A DNA stretch of 55,455 nucleotides, from NCBI GenBank assembly GCA_030180075.1, contig JASNJN010000201.1, positions 1 to 55,455 on the forward strand, written 5' to 3'. A program made the position numbers and the translations under genes. Positions 9,221-20,743 of this stretch are shown here, piece by piece. The first letter of the stretch is position 1. Every line of letters starts with the position of its first letter. The notes under the pieces are model-generated. The model made no database searches, was not told the origin of the DNA, and worked only from the letters and a program-made list of their open reading frames with translations. Origin of the DNA: Mikrocytos mackini. Taxonomy: Eukaryota > Endomyxa > Ascetosporea > Mikrocytida > Mikrocytiidae.

Positions 9221-10616
9221 TCATATTCTTTTATTCCTCTTCGACGCATTTCCTTTAATTTTAACAAAGTAATACCATCCAAAGAAACCTATTCCTATCA
9301 GAGCTACGAGCACTACACCCACAATGAGCGCAACCATTCCTCCAGACATTCCTTCTTTTTTAGCCGCACTTGAACTGCTAGATTTAGTAATAGAATTTGA
9401 AGTCGAAGTTGAAGTTGAGGTTGAGGTTGAAGCTGTGCTACTAGATTTAGTAGTTGAAGTTGTTGTAGGTTCGTATACTGTTTTTTTTGAATGGGTTGAC
9501 ACTAGTATGGAACACGTCGGCATTAAATGACTTCTTTAACTCTGCGCTAATATTGTACTTCCCACGCATTGGTTCATCAAGCGTTGGGTCGTCCACAATA
9601 TCGTCAAACGTAACCACAGTTTTGCCATTTCTCTTTTGGTATAAAATGTGAATAAACTTATCCTTTTCTGTGGTTTTATGTTCAACTAGATTGAGCATTG
9701 TATAGAAGAATTCAGCTTGTATGAAATTGGTAAATAACGCGGGTGTCGACGTTGCTGCTTTGCCTCTATAAGAGAAAATATGCGCTTCTAATAAATCTTT
9801 AGACTTTAATTCCGGGCCGTCGCTTTTTAATGCTGGTAAATTCCACGTACTGCCACCATCTGGTTTCGATATAAGGTATGGACATTGCCATACTCCATCT
9901 TCTTTTAAAAAATCGAACTTTGCGAATACTCCAATTTTTTTTTCTGGTATAGTATGGCCATTATCTTGATTGGTTATAACGAGTGCCATTGGAGTTATTT
10001 GTTTATCGTTGTCAATGGGTGCGGTTATTGGATCTTTAGAACGGTCGACAAAGATATCGATATAGCTCGAATCATCCCGTGGCGCAGGAGGAACTCTCAT
10101 CTGATCATTTTCCCACTTGAAATAGTTACCAGACAACACGAATGCGCCTCTGTCAGAGCTGTTGTTCGCAAGGATGGTCTTTATTCGTTCAATTTCGAAT
10201 TTCATTAAATCCACTTCTTCTCTTTCTTGGTTTCCATCTTTGCTTTTGAACTTGTAAATAAAAGGTTGGACGGATAAACGAGCCTTTTCTCTTATCTTCT
10301 TCATCTCGTCCTCCTTTGTGACTAAACTATCGAGAAATACTTTCAGATCTTCGAAAGTCTCTACATGACTGGATTTTGTTGGTACCTCAAGACGCAAATT
10401 TGTGAATTGTAATTTGTCAAAGAAGTAATACTGTAAGGAACGAGTGGTGAAGCTTAACTTTCCGCGTATAAAGAACACATGTAATACATCATTCAGCGCT
10501 CCCTTCTCTACATAAATGGTCACATTCATTAATGTTGCGGGTTTGTAGTAGTCGTTGTTAGACATTAGCCCATAACATACAAGAAATAAAAGAACCAACA
10601 GTTTGTTTCCAGACAT
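9221..10616 (-). CDS. Type I surface protein, frameshifted at an A8 run
   Basis: The N-terminus is a signal peptide (KLLVLLFLVCYGL). About 350 residues of ectodomain follow, matching no family I know, with several N-x-S/T sites. The frame starting at 10616 ends early at 9447. A second frame overlapping it (9523-9221) supplies the expected rest: a Ser/Thr-rich stalk, a single transmembrane segment (GGMVALIVGVVLVALIGIGF) and a short basic tail. The two meet at eight consecutive T (plus strand) at 9481-9488, so one indel there separates or joins them. A sequencing error, slippage, or a true mutation yielding a secreted form are all possible. Just upstream of the ATG the coding strand reads aaaccccgatcaa, like the CCC-type start signals of microsporidia. 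Confidence 0.65.
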
Positions 10617-10821
10617 TTGATCGGGGTTTGATTTATTGGAATTTTTGCGAAGTTTATTTTTAAAAACTTTTATATAATGTTGGACGATGTGTTTTGATTT
10701 AAAAATCTTTCTCTAATCTTATAATATTAAAATAGCATTGGTTACGCTATAAAATTAAATTGTGTTAGGTGTCACGAACAGTCTGACGTAAGGATATAAA
10801 AGGACTATTTAGAAATAAAAC

Positions 10822-11021
10822 TGTCGTGACCGCGGTATTGGTTACTATTGTTATTGGTTGGGTAATTATTGTTACTTGGTGGCATTATAATATATTCAGT
10901 TTTTTTCTATTCTTTTTTTTAATTATTTATTTATAAACAATGACGTAATATAATGTTACGTCATCCGTGAATCCCAAGTGTAGAATTAGATCCACTGTCA
11001 TAGTATACCTGATATACTATA
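10822..11021 (-). repeat. gypsy-2 3' LTR
   Basis: 200-bp direct repeat of 14830-15029. In element orientation it begins TATAGTATATCAGG and ends CACGACA, so its ends are TA...CA rather than the usual TG...CA. The limits are fixed by the AAAAC target duplication. Confidence 0.9.
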
Positions 11022-11023
11022 TC

Positions 11024-14000
11024 TTACTCAGAATCTCTCGAAAATGGCTTAACGTTCTTAACGTTTGTCCAAAACTCACATCGCCCATCGTTTATTCGAA
11101 GTCGATTCCGTGCTCTATCAATGGCAAGAACTTTATATGGTCCTTCAAATCTGTCTTCTAGTTTTCTTCTGATAAAGACACGATGCATTACTCGATCACC
11201 TTGTTTATAAACGAAATACCTAAGGCGCTTGTTGTTTGTTCTTTCGTTGTTTGATTTGCCTTTGGATCGTTGTCTGTTCTTAAGGTCGGAATGATCAATA
11301 CTTAATTGGCGCTTTAGTGGGTCTATGAATCGGTGGCGATTGATTATTTCAAAAGGTGTCCTTCCTAAAGTCCGATTGACACAGCAATTAATACTTCTTT
11401 CTGCAGCTTGTAGAGCATTGTTGAGGTTCTTTGATTTTAAACACCCCAATACTTGTGAAAGGGTCTTATTAATACGCTCAACGATGCTATTAGAAGTCGG
11501 ATTATAAATGCTGGTGAAGGAATGGGATATCTCTCTTTCAGCTAAGAACTGCCCAAGTTTATGTGAGGTAAATTGAGGCCCGTTGTCTGTTATGATTGTC
11601 TTTGGCTTAGGGAAATTTACAAACCAGTCGTTCTGCAGAGTTTGTATTACGGTATTCGCATTAATGTTTTCAAATTCGTGCAGTTGTGAATAGCGAGAGA
11701 ATACATCTGTAATCACTAACACAAATTCCTTTCCCACCTGATTAAACAGTTGTTTCGAAAATGGACCAAAGATATCCATACATATCTTTGAGAAAGGTTC
11801 CTCGCTTTCTATACTTCCCTGCACAGATCCATATTTATGCTGGATGTCTTTATTTTGCGCGCAAGGTAAACATCTTTTAATAACTTCTTTTAATCTCTTA
11901 CCCGTGTTCTTTAATCCAAAAACCTTGTTAATCGTAGTCAATGTTTTTGTAATTCCGGTATGTCCCATGTAAGAATGAATAAACTTTAAAAATTCATATG
12001 AAGCATCATCAGGTATTGGCATGATTCCTTTTGCGTCAGTCCAGATCCCTGTACGGTTGTCTAGTTCTAGAGATTTGGTTTCTTCGGGAGATAATGACAA
12101 TTGTGCTTCAGTTGTCTTCTGTATGACTGGAGTTTTTGATTCAGATTTTATGCAGAAGTTTCTCGAGTGAAAATCAGTTCCAGGATTTAGCTTGCCCTTC
12201 AGGTATTCCATCTTCACATTATACTCTTGTAGTAATAACTTCCAGCGCTGGCATCTTGATTTTGTGGCGTCAATATCATTTGTTATATTGAAGTTGTCAG
12301 TTCTCACAGTAATATCAGATTGCGCAACTATATTCTTAAAACTTTTGAGAGCTTCTATGATTGCAAACAGTTCTTTCTCAGGGGTGGAATAATTTCTCTG
12401 GGTTGGGTTTAATTTCCGGCTAAAGTATCGTATAACCTTATCCTCCTGTACCAACACTGCTCCAATCCCCTTATCCGAGGCATCCGTATAGAGTACGAAT
12501 GGTTCATTCAAGCCCGGTATATTAAGACGGGGTTGCGCTGAAATGATTTCTGAAAGTTTTCTCATCGTGTTCTTATCCTTCTCGTTCCAAGTAATTTCTT
12601 TGTTCCTGATTTTTTCGTTCAGATCGGCCAGATAAGATGAGATGTTTCTTATGAATGGTCTGAACCAATTCACATACCAGATAAGTTGTCTGATATCTTT
12701 CAAGTTCCTGGGTATTTTTGTAAAGAGATGGGTTCTTATCATAGAAATGTCTGGCTTTATTGTGTCGTTTTCAAGAACGTGCCCGCAAAATTTTACTCTT
12801 TGGACTAAGAACTTACTCTTTTCGAAGTTAATCGCTGCGCCATAACCGTGCAATAAATTTAATAATTTGGTTAAATCTTCAATATGATCTTCTTTAGATT
12901 CATTGAATAAGAGTATGTCATCCAAAAAAATTTTGACGTTAGGTATATCACTAAGCAGCGTTTCCATAGCCTTTTGGAAGGTTCTGGGTGCAGTACAGAG
13001 TCCAAACGGCATCCTTAGGAATTCATACTGCCCAAAAGGCAATACAAAAGATGTCTTATATATGTCCTCTGGTTGCATTTCAAGCTGATAGTATCCACAC
13101 GCTAAGTCCAACTGGCTAAAATACTTCATTCCCTTTAAATCGATGAACATGTCTTCTAAGCTTGGGAAAGGGAAGCTGCTTTTGCGAGTAAAGCCGTTTA
13201 GTTTCCGATAGTCAATGATCAGTCTAACATCATTGTTCGGTTTAAGTATTGGAAATGCTGGCGAACATATGTGTGAATCTGAAGTTTGGATAACATTTAA
13301 CTCCAATAATCTCTTTATTTCGTCTTTTAAAGGTGTTAGGAGTTTTATAGGAACGTTGTAGGGTTTTGCTTGGATGCATAGATCACTAAGTGTATGTATG
13401 GAGTGTTTAACTATAGGAATAGTACCGAGAGGAAGTCTTACTTCTTTGTAGTAAGTAATTAAATCCTTCATCTTTTCCTCTGGTTTTATTAGCATAGTCT
13501 TTGATGCCAATTGAGTATCTGGATCTTCTTCTGAAGTTCTGCCTTGAACCTCAACACTCCTGTTGTTTAAGACGAGAAGGTTCTGTGCGAAATCAATACT
13601 TCCTTTTTGTTTAATTAGGAAATTAACTCCAAGATTGATGTCTACTGGTAGATTGGGAAGAAGCTTCGCTACCTGTTCAAATATTACTCCAGGAATAGAA
13701 TCAAACGAAAATTTTAATTTCGTTTCGTACTTTATTTGTATTTTACGACCATCCGCAAGCGTTGTATAATCATCAGAAGAAAGACGGATTTTATTTTCTT
13801 CAGAAACTAATTTCTCATTGATGTAAGAATTCTCGGCTCCTGTATCTATCTGGACAGAAACAGAGCGATTCTCATACGATCCCGGAAGCTCCAATGGATT
13901 TCCGGCAACAGGTGAGGATGAGTCAAGATAGAGATTTCCCGAGTGTTTCTCAAAGTTGGGCTTATGCGAATCTCTACTGAACTGATTATTCGGCTTATTG

Positions 14001-14893
14001 TACTCTTGTCTGTTCGTTCTCCTAGGATAACGCGAAGTACTGTTACTAGCGTCTCTGTGACCTCCATTTGATCTGCAATCCTTTGTATAATGGCCCGAGG
14101 ATTGATGATAGGAACACCAACGTGCACTGCTTTTGTTGGATGAATTCTGGGCAACGTGAAATTTCTCACTCAGAAATTCGTACTCATCTAACTTTACTGC
14201 AGTTTGATGTATTGGTAGGTCACCGATTGACATGAGCTGTTTCTTTTGTGATAACGTCAGCCCATTCACAAAATAATTGAATATTTCGCGATCCACAAGG
14301 TGATTGTTTGTGGTCGTGCAGAAATTGGCTAGGACTACGTAGAAATTGATTTTCTGTAGATATAACAGAACAGAAGGATAATCACGGGATGAGATTGTCT
14401 GTAGCTTCTTTTCATAGTAAAAGAAGTCATGTTGGGGAAAGAAGTACTTTATGATTCGCCCTATGTTGTTTTCAAAGGTATGCTGCGTATTTATGAGTTC
14501 GTGTAGATCAGGATCAACAACAAGAACGAGGCACCTAATTTTCCTTTCCTCATCCCATTCGTTTTGAGTAGCAAGAAGTCTAAGCTGTTTAACCCAAGCA
14601 GGAAGCAGTTCTGGGTTGGTGAGAGTAGGTGTTAGCTTAGCTAATTGAATGGTGGGTCCTTCCAAAATATCCGATTTTATTTTGAAGGTGAGTATCTCGG
14701 AGGTTTTGGAACTCATGCGCGAGGACTCTGGTGTAGTAACGGGTGTTCCACGATGATGGAATGGTTTTGAATAGCTATGACGATAGCTTGAAGAATTGCC
14801 GTTCCCAAATGAACGAGTTGAATTCAACTTGTCGTGACCGCGGTATTGGTTACCATTGTTATTGGTTGGGTAATTATTGTTACTTTGTGGCAT
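11024..14893 (-). CDS. gypsy-2 Gag-Pol polyprotein, intact
   Basis: A single 1289-residue frame. Order: Gag with a low-complexity N/S/R-rich start; a variant knuckle near 260 (WCSYHQSSGHYTKDC, C-x2-H-x4-H-x4-C); protease near 350 (VQIDTGAENSYI); RT with LIIDYRKLNG, LRMPFGLCTAP and catalytic IFLDDIL; RNase H (LYTDASDKGIGAVL, STPEKELFAI); integrase with its H-H-C-C zinc motif (HSYMGHTG...CLPC) and the D-D-E triad in CMDIFGPF, ITDNGPQF and NSIVERINK. It should encode all functions for copying and integrating. The first 21 codons lie within the 5' LTR. No stop or frameshift is visible, unlike the other gypsy elements here. Confidence 0.95.
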   Translation of the reverse strand: MPQSNNNYPTNNNGNQYRGHDKLNSTRSFGNGNSSSYRHSYSKPFHHRGTPVTTPESSRMSSKTSEILTFKIKSDILEGPTIQLAKLTPTLTNPELLPAWVKQLRLLATQNEWDEERKIRCLVLVVDPDLHELINTQHTFENNIGRIIKYFFPQHDFFYYEKKLQTISSRDYPSVLLYLQKINFYVVLANFCTTTNNHLVDREIFNYFVNGLTLSQKKQLMSIGDLPIHQTAVKLDEYEFLSEKFHVAQNSSNKSSARWCSYHQSSGHYTKDCRSNGGHRDASNSTSRYPRRTNRQEYNKPNNQFSRDSHKPNFEKHSGNLYLDSSSPVAGNPLELPGSYENRSVSVQIDTGAENSYINEKLVSEENKIRLSSDDYTTLADGRKIQIKYETKLKFSFDSIPGVIFEQVAKLLPNLPVDINLGVNFLIKQKGSIDFAQNLLVLNNRSVEVQGRTSEEDPDTQLASKTMLIKPEEKMKDLITYYKEVRLPLGTIPIVKHSIHTLSDLCIQAKPYNVPIKLLTPLKDEIKRLLELNVIQTSDSHICSPAFPILKPNNDVRLIIDYRKLNGFTRKSSFPFPSLEDMFIDLKGMKYFSQLDLACGYYQLEMQPEDIYKTSFVLPFGQYEFLRMPFGLCTAPRTFQKAMETLLSDIPNVKIFLDDILLFNESKEDHIEDLTKLLNLLHGYGAAINFEKSKFLVQRVKFCGHVLENDTIKPDISMIRTHLFTKIPRNLKDIRQLIWYVNWFRPFIRNISSYLADLNEKIRNKEITWNEKDKNTMRKLSEIISAQPRLNIPGLNEPFVLYTDASDKGIGAVLVQEDKVIRYFSRKLNPTQRNYSTPEKELFAIIEALKSFKNIVAQSDITVRTDNFNITNDIDATKSRCQRWKLLLQEYNVKMEYLKGKLNPGTDFHSRNFCIKSESKTPVIQKTTEAQLSLSPEETKSLELDNRTGIWTDAKGIMPIPDDASYEFLKFIHSYMGHTGITKTLTTINKVFGLKNTGKRLKEVIKRCLPCAQNKDIQHKYGSVQGSIESEEPFSKICMDIFGPFSKQLFNQVGKEFVLVITDVFSRYSQLHEFENINANTVIQTLQNDWFVNFPKPKTIITDNGPQFTSHKLGQFLAEREISHSFTSIYNPTSNSIVERINKTLSQVLGCLKSKNLNNALQAAERSINCCVNRTLGRTPFEIINRHRFIDPLKRQLSIDHSDLKNRQRSKGKSNNERTNNKRLRYFVYKQGDRVMHRVFIRRKLEDRFEGPYKVLAIDRARNRLRINDGRCEFWTNVKNVKPFSRDSE

Positions 14894-15029
14894 TATAATA
14901 TATTCAGTTTTTTTCTATTCTTTTTTTTAATTATTTATTTATAAACAATGACGTAATATAATGTTACGTCATCCGTGAATCCCAAGTGTAGAATTAGATC
15001 CACTGTCATAGTATACCTGATATACTATA
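14830..15029 (-). repeat. gypsy-2 5' LTR (contains Gag start)
   Basis: It matches 10822-11021 at all but about two positions, both in the part that encodes Gag residues. The ATG at 14893 lies inside it. Directly after the LTR, where a primer-binding site is expected, there is no TGG; instead a 14-base perfect palindrome (agttgaattcaact, 14816-14829) is present. Confidence 0.9.
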
Positions 15030-15936
15030 AAAACTAGGGATAATCGCGATCAATAAAAGCGAAGCGTAGACATAGTCTAAATGTAGATTTATCTATTTAA
15101 ATTCATGTATTTATTGCAACATAATAATCGTAACTTTTGAATAAATTCAACATATTCTGTAGGAAACGCATTTTATTTCGTTAAAATCATGTTTAAAAGT
15201 GAATGTGGTAGTTATATACCGCTAAACAGTATAGTATTTACAATACAACTTTTATATAAATGATAACTCCCTATTATAAGTTTTAAAGACCTTTATAAAA
15301 GTTTATAGTTAAATACAGAAAAGGGTAAGTTATATGACTACCCGTAACTAACATTAAATGAAGACGGGGAATTTGATCTATATTAAATATTGTTTGTTTC
15401 TAAAACTAAATAATTTTATAAATGTTATTCAATTCCAGGTTGATCACAACTGGTATAATAAAGCTATTTAATTCACACCACCATTCCAATCTCGTTATTA
15501 ACTCGAAATAAAATGGGAAAAGGCGATTTACAATCAAATTTTTTGAAAACCAGATTATTCAAGTTTATACGCAAACCAAATGTACATAATAACAATAAAC
15601 AAACTACAATAGCAAAATGCTCGTTTATGTCCATTTTTACCATCTTTTATCTTATTTTGTTTTCAAAAATTTAACTTTAAAAAGGTACACCACCAGCACA
15701 ATACGTTTCAAAAACATACCCCAACATACAATAACGTTATAAAAAGTTGTTGGACAGGTCTCATATAAATATTTAAGTTTAAAAACCCCTGGTTCAAAAT
15801 CGGCATTGGTCTATATCCAAGCTTGCTTCGCTCCGCTCGCTTCGCTTGATGACGTCAGGAATAATTTAGGACTCATAAATATATAACTGTTTATAAAAAT
15901 AACATTCTGAAATTAATGAAAAATAACTATAATTAT
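15030..15936. other. Non-coding spacer
   Basis: About 900 bp with no supported gene. At about 15819-15850 there is a short GC-rich run of related units (cttgcttcgctccgctcg, then cttcgctt), out of keeping with the AT-rich surroundings; a similar agcgaagcg occurs near 15058. Confidence 0.4.
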
Positions 15937-16138
15937 TAGGGTTCGGAATATATGTGACTAAACTTGTGGTCACATATTTTGTGTAAATTTCGACGTAAAA
16001 TCCTTTATAAATTTGGGAAATTTTTTAGGTATCCCATATCTGAGTATCCTCAAATTTTAGATTTTTCTCTATAATCTCTAAAAATCACATATTATTCACA
16101 TATTTGATCATTTTTTGTCACATATATTCCGAACCCTA
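15937..16138. mobile_element. hAT-type MITE family 1, copy a
   Basis: A 202-bp element with inverted ends TAGGGTTCGGAATATATGTG and complement, flanked by the 8-bp duplication ATAATTAT (15929-15936, 16139-16146). It has no coding capacity. An 8-bp TSD with AGGG-type ends fits hAT. Related copies lie at 25524-25719 and around 27108-27622. Confidence 0.8.
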
Positions 16139-16278
16139 ATAATTATAAAGTGATCACCATCAGTAGGAAAATATCGACCTTTTTCTAAACCGTTTCGCCC
16201 CATTCGTTGCATTTCTTTGTTTTTAAATGCCCCGTTTTTATAATATACATAAGAATTTATTTTTGCCGTAAAAATAAG

Positions 16279-16413
16279 TGTAATAAATGAAGTCCTTATA
16301 TTTTCTAAGAATTTAAATATTTATTATTATCACTCAGTTCAGGATGAGTGATAATGGCCCCATAACGCCTATACGGCCTTTATAGGGTCCTAATAGGTGG
16401 TTATACCACTACA
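16279..16413 (-). repeat. gypsy-3 3' LTR
   Basis: 135 bp, plus strand TGTAATAAATG to CCACTACA. Two differences from 20744-20878. It contains the inverted stretch atcactcagttcaggatgag. Confidence 0.9.
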
Positions 16414-16503
16414 TCCCCCTTCTTAAATCTCCTCTCCCTCTGAAAACTCTCCTAATTGGCCATCTTCTTCCGTCTTCGGATGTAACAGAGGTTCCGGATA
16501 TCT

Positions 16504-19367
16504 CTATGATTCTTTGAGGACCAACATATCGTCCATGTATATTTTTATCCAGATCGTATCGCCCACTTGTATGTTATTTCTTCGGACCGCATTCGTTTTA
16601 TCAAAGTAACCTTTCATTTTTCTTTGACAGCGCTCCACATGCGATCGATCTATAGGACCTTCCTTCCTTTCCCCCTCTGGCCGATATGAATCTAATTCCG
16701 TTCGCATTCTTCGGCCAAACATAGCCTCGAACGGTGACATTCCAGTTGTTGTGTGGGGAGTACTTCGGTACACGTAAAGGTATTCTTGTAGCATTGTTCT
16801 AATATCGGTTTTCTGCAGCTCACTCTCTTTGATTTTGTCTCCGATATTCCTATTGAACCTCTCGACTAAACCGTTCTGCTGAGGGGAATAAAGAGGCACC
16901 GGGGTGTGTTTTATTCCCATCTCCCAAAACCATTGTTTTATCTCGCGGGATATAAATTATTTCCCGTTATCTGAGACTATTTCTCTCGGAATACCGAGCC
17001 TAGTAAATATCTCCCTCAATGCGCCTTTAATCGCTTGGGTGGATATCTTTTGCAATCCTATTACTTCTGGCCAGCGGCTATAGTAATCAACGACTACAAG
17101 GAAAAATTTGTCAACCCCGCAATCTACTGAGCCTTTGAGATCAATTGCGATCTTCTCCCAGGCGTTCCTTGGCAGTCTAGTCGGTTTTAATGGCGTGGCA
17201 TAGGTTCGCTTAGGTCTATCCGACCTAGCGCAGAGACCACAGTTATTCACGTACTTCCTGATATCAGCTGCCCATCCTGGTCACCAGAATAATTCTCTCA
17301 CCCTTTCCATTGTTCGGGTGATACCCTGGTGACCTCGGTGTGCAGCCATTATGATGTCCAATCTCTTGCTTGGATCAGGGATGAACTGTGATTCGTTTAT
17401 GAAGATATGTTCCCCCCTTATTGTAAGATCATCCAATCTATTGGGATATTCTTTATACTCAGACAACTCTTCTGTTTCGAATTTTCCTCTTTTCAAAATT
17501 TCCCTTAATTTCTTCATTTTCGTTCCGTATTCCTCTGTAAAAAAGCCAGTGCGTACACGTATCTCATTAATGATGTACTCTTCTTTTAATGGGATTTCGG
17601 AGTGATTTGTTTCTTCAGAAGATCTGCTCAGCCAATCTGCCATACAGTTGTCTTCTCCTTTGATGTGTTCTACATCGTAGTCATAGCACGCCACCTTTTC
17701 GCGCCATCGCTCTACCCTCGCCACCATTCTCCGAGGTCCTTCTTGACTTAACAAGCTTACGAGCGCCTTATGATCTGTCACCAGTGTGAACTTCCGTCCC
17801 AACAAGTATTTCTTGAACTTATTCATTGCCGAGACGCAGGCTAGTGCCTCCTTCTCGGACACTGAAGAGTTCTTTTCATACTTGCGAAATGTGGACGACC
17901 AATACTGGATCGGTCTCGTTTTGCCGGACGGTTGCTCTTGTTCCAATACGGCACCCATTCTGATCTCAGATGCATCCGTTACTAGTTTTACTTTCATACG
18001 GGAATCTGTGTCGAAGGGTGCCAGAACATTTCTCACCGCTATCTCCTTCTTTATATTGTTCAGCGCCAAGTCCTCTCTCTTCTCCCATTTCCATTTCGTT
18101 TCTATCTGGAAGAGCTCATAGAGAGGCGCTGCTTTTTGTGCTAGGCCACGGATAAACTTCGCATAGTAGTTTATCACACCTAAAGTCTGTCTCACCTGTT
18201 TCAATGTTTTTGGTGCCTTTAGACTTAATATCTGACTAGTTTTTTCTATCGTGGGCCTGATTCCCTCCTCGGATAGTTCATATCCAAGCCATCTCACCCT
18301 TTTCGCTGCCTCGACCGATTTGTCTTCGTTTATCTTTATTCCGAACGCCGTTAGTTTTCCTTTGACTGCTTGTACTCGGTCATCTAACTCTTTACGGCCT
18401 CGTCCTGCGATCAGGATGTCATCCAGATAGCACAGGACGCCGCTCTGTTCGCCTATAATACGTGTTATTATTCGTTGAAAAGCACTAGGTGCTGATTTTA
18501 TGCCAAATGGCATTCGGGTGTATCTATATACCCCACCTGGTGCCACAATCGTTGTTAGAAAAGAGGATTTCTCCTCAAGCGGAATTTGGTGATAGGCGTT
18601 TTTAAGGTCTATCTTCGCAAAGTCCGTATTCCTACTTCCCAACGAAGCAAACAAATCATCGATATTCGGTAGTGGATACTTGTCGTTTAATATTGACTGA
18701 TTCAATTTACGAAAGTCTCCACAAATCCGAATACCGCCTTCATGTTTCTTCACAACTACGATCGGACTACACCACTCCGATCGTTGGGTAGGTTCCAAAA
18801 CGCCCTCCTTGCACAACCGGTCAATTTCATTTTGTACCGCTCCTCTAAGTGCAAAAGGGACAGGACGTTCTCGTCCTACTCATGGTGTTGCATTGTCTTT
18901 TAATTCGATTTTAAAACTTATCCATGACGAATAAGAATTGACGCTGGAATCGTGTACTTATTTACGTCACCCATCCATTTTAAAATCCCTAACCTGACGT
19001 AATCTTGGTTCGCTAAGATGTTGCGTCCTCTAGCCACAACTACAAACGTTACCTTTGTCATAATGTTTCCGAATCTAACGGTCTTATCAATCTCTCCTAT
19101 TATAGGGACCTGACTCCCTCCAAAGGTATTCAATACGATTGTAGAAGGCCTTAGTTTTCCTCTTATCGCTCCCGAGTCCCATGTCTGTGCGCTCAGGCAA
19201 AAAATGTTGGCTCCTGTATCTGCCAAACAGTTTACTTTTATTCCGTCTATCACTATCTCTCTAAATTCTCGATGTTTATCCACCGTTTGTATTTCGTAGA
19301 TGGATCTTCGATCATAATTTTCGTCGTCTGAGTAGTAATGTTCATTGCCTTTATCTCGGTATGATCT
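16504..19367 (-). pseudogene. gypsy-3 protease, RT, RNase H and integrase, broken
   Basis: Protease NCLADTGANIF lies near 19215. A frameshift lies near 18918. RT carries KIDLKNAYHQIP, RMPFGIKSAPSAFQ and CYLDDILIAG; RNase H carries LVTDASEIRMGAVL and VSEKEALACV. Integrase has CGLCARSD, the core IAIDLKG, VSDNGK and NGLVERFNR. The stops in frame are TGA 18880-18882 (arginine-like position), TGA 17281-17283 between FW and PGW (tryptophan-like position) and TAA 16957-16959 right after DNGK, where the family has Q. Each is one C-to-T or G-to-A change from sense. The copy cannot make a full polyprotein without correction. Confidence 0.85.
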
Positions 19368-20743
19368 TCAGGGTCCCTCTCTTCTATAGGGACGACGCTC
19401 TTCTTGACTATAAGAATAGCTCTCTTCTCTCTGCCGTCTAGGTTCGCTTCTAAGTTCCGCGCCATATCTAGGATTAGTATATCTTGTGGATCTGGTTTCC
19501 TCACGTGGGAAGGGTGTTCTTTTCGGCTCTCCCCATCCACGAGCTCTTGTAGCTCTCTGTGGCCTTTTACGCGGCTTCTTGCAGTGACGAGAGAAATGTC
19601 CCATTGCTCCGCAATTCCCACACGTCTTTCCTTCAGCGTAACACTGTCCCTTTTCTTTTCCGTGTTCGCTGCCACAATTTCCACAAGGTTCTTGGCGGAT
19701 GTTTTTTAACTTTCCTTTTGCCACCTTTCTGTTTTGTTGGTCTTCTATAATCTCTTCTTCCATACTACCTTCCTGTTGTAATGCCCGTTCTACGGTCAAT
19801 GCAAATGAACTGGGGATATCCGGCATTAGCGCCTTTCTTATTTTCCTGATTAGAAGGCCTGCCGCAAATACGTCTCGCAGTAATTCTTCTTCTAAATTTT
19901 CCAGGTTGCAGCCAACTGCTAGGTTCTTTAGGGTCAGACTAAAATCTCTCATACTCTCAGCCTCTCCTTGCTTCCGCGCAAAGAGGAGGGCTCTGCTAAC
20001 CGTTAACCCTTTTAAAGGGTTCAATGCTGCTCCCATTGCCAGATTTACTTCTGGTATTGTGTCCTTCCTCCCCGTGCACACATCCAGAATTTTTCTGCCT
20101 TCTGTGCCTAACAACCTTCGTATTAATGCTACCTGCTTCGAAACAGGTTGCTTGTCCCAATCTGTAAGTTCTAAGTATTCACTGAACTCTTTAGTCCATA
20201 CCGAATATGTCTTCTTCGGTTTGGCCTCGGCTTCCCAAAAGGGTTCGGGGAAAGGAATTCCGCCTATTTCGGAGATCCCTCGCTCAACGGCTCCCGTTGT
20301 TGCTTCTTGTGGTGCCGCTATGATCGGTCTTTCCTCTATCCTCCGAGTTGGTTCTTCTATGCCATACTTCGGAGCCTTTGATACGAATGAGTCCTCAAGT
20401 GGGCTTGATCCCTGGATGATCTCTCTAGGTATCCGCACCTTAATTCTCCTGATATCATCCTTAATCAGGGACTTTATCAATATCCCTTGTATTTGCTCTA
20501 AATCCGCCACTCTTGGCACTCTGGCTTTTCTCTTCTCACATTCCTTCATTAGCTGTTCCTTGGAGCCTCCCAACAGCTTTTTCTGTTGCTCCATCACTCT
20601 TTCAGCTAGTCTAGTTGCCAGATTGTCCTTGAGTCCGGACTCGACCTCCTGGGTCGTTAATCGCAACGCCCTTCCTATATCGGCCTTGGTTGCGCCCTTT
20701 AATGCTCTTTTTGCAAGTTTCGTTATTTCCAAAGATGTCGCCA
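19368..20743 (-). pseudogene. gypsy-3 Gag
   Basis: A 458-codon frame opening at the 5' LTR border (its ATG uses the last LTR base, 20744). The retrotransposon Gag capsid-like region lies near residues 170-320. A zinc knuckle of standard form follows (CGNCGAMGHFSRHC, C-x2-C-x4-H-x4-C) with a second Cys-rich box before it, then an R/E/P-rich tail. The frame ends at TGA 19368-19370, yet the same frame goes straight on into the protease. The stop could be a Gag-Pol read-through site, as in some retroelements, or a CGA-to-TGA mutation in an arginine-rich stretch. Confidence 0.8.

Larger units (their letters stand above)
10822..15029 (-). mobile_element. Ty3/gypsy retrotransposon 2, complete
   Basis: A 4208-bp element with two 200-bp LTRs (10822-11021 and 14830-15029) differing at about two positions. 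It is flanked by the 5-bp duplication AAAAC (10817-10821 and 15030-15034). One uninterrupted 1289-codon Gag-Pol frame fills the interior. Near-identical LTRs, an intact ORF and a perfect TSD point to a recent and possibly active insertion. The layout is extremely compact: Gag begins inside the 5' LTR and the Pol stop is two bases from the 3' LTR. Confidence 0.95.
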
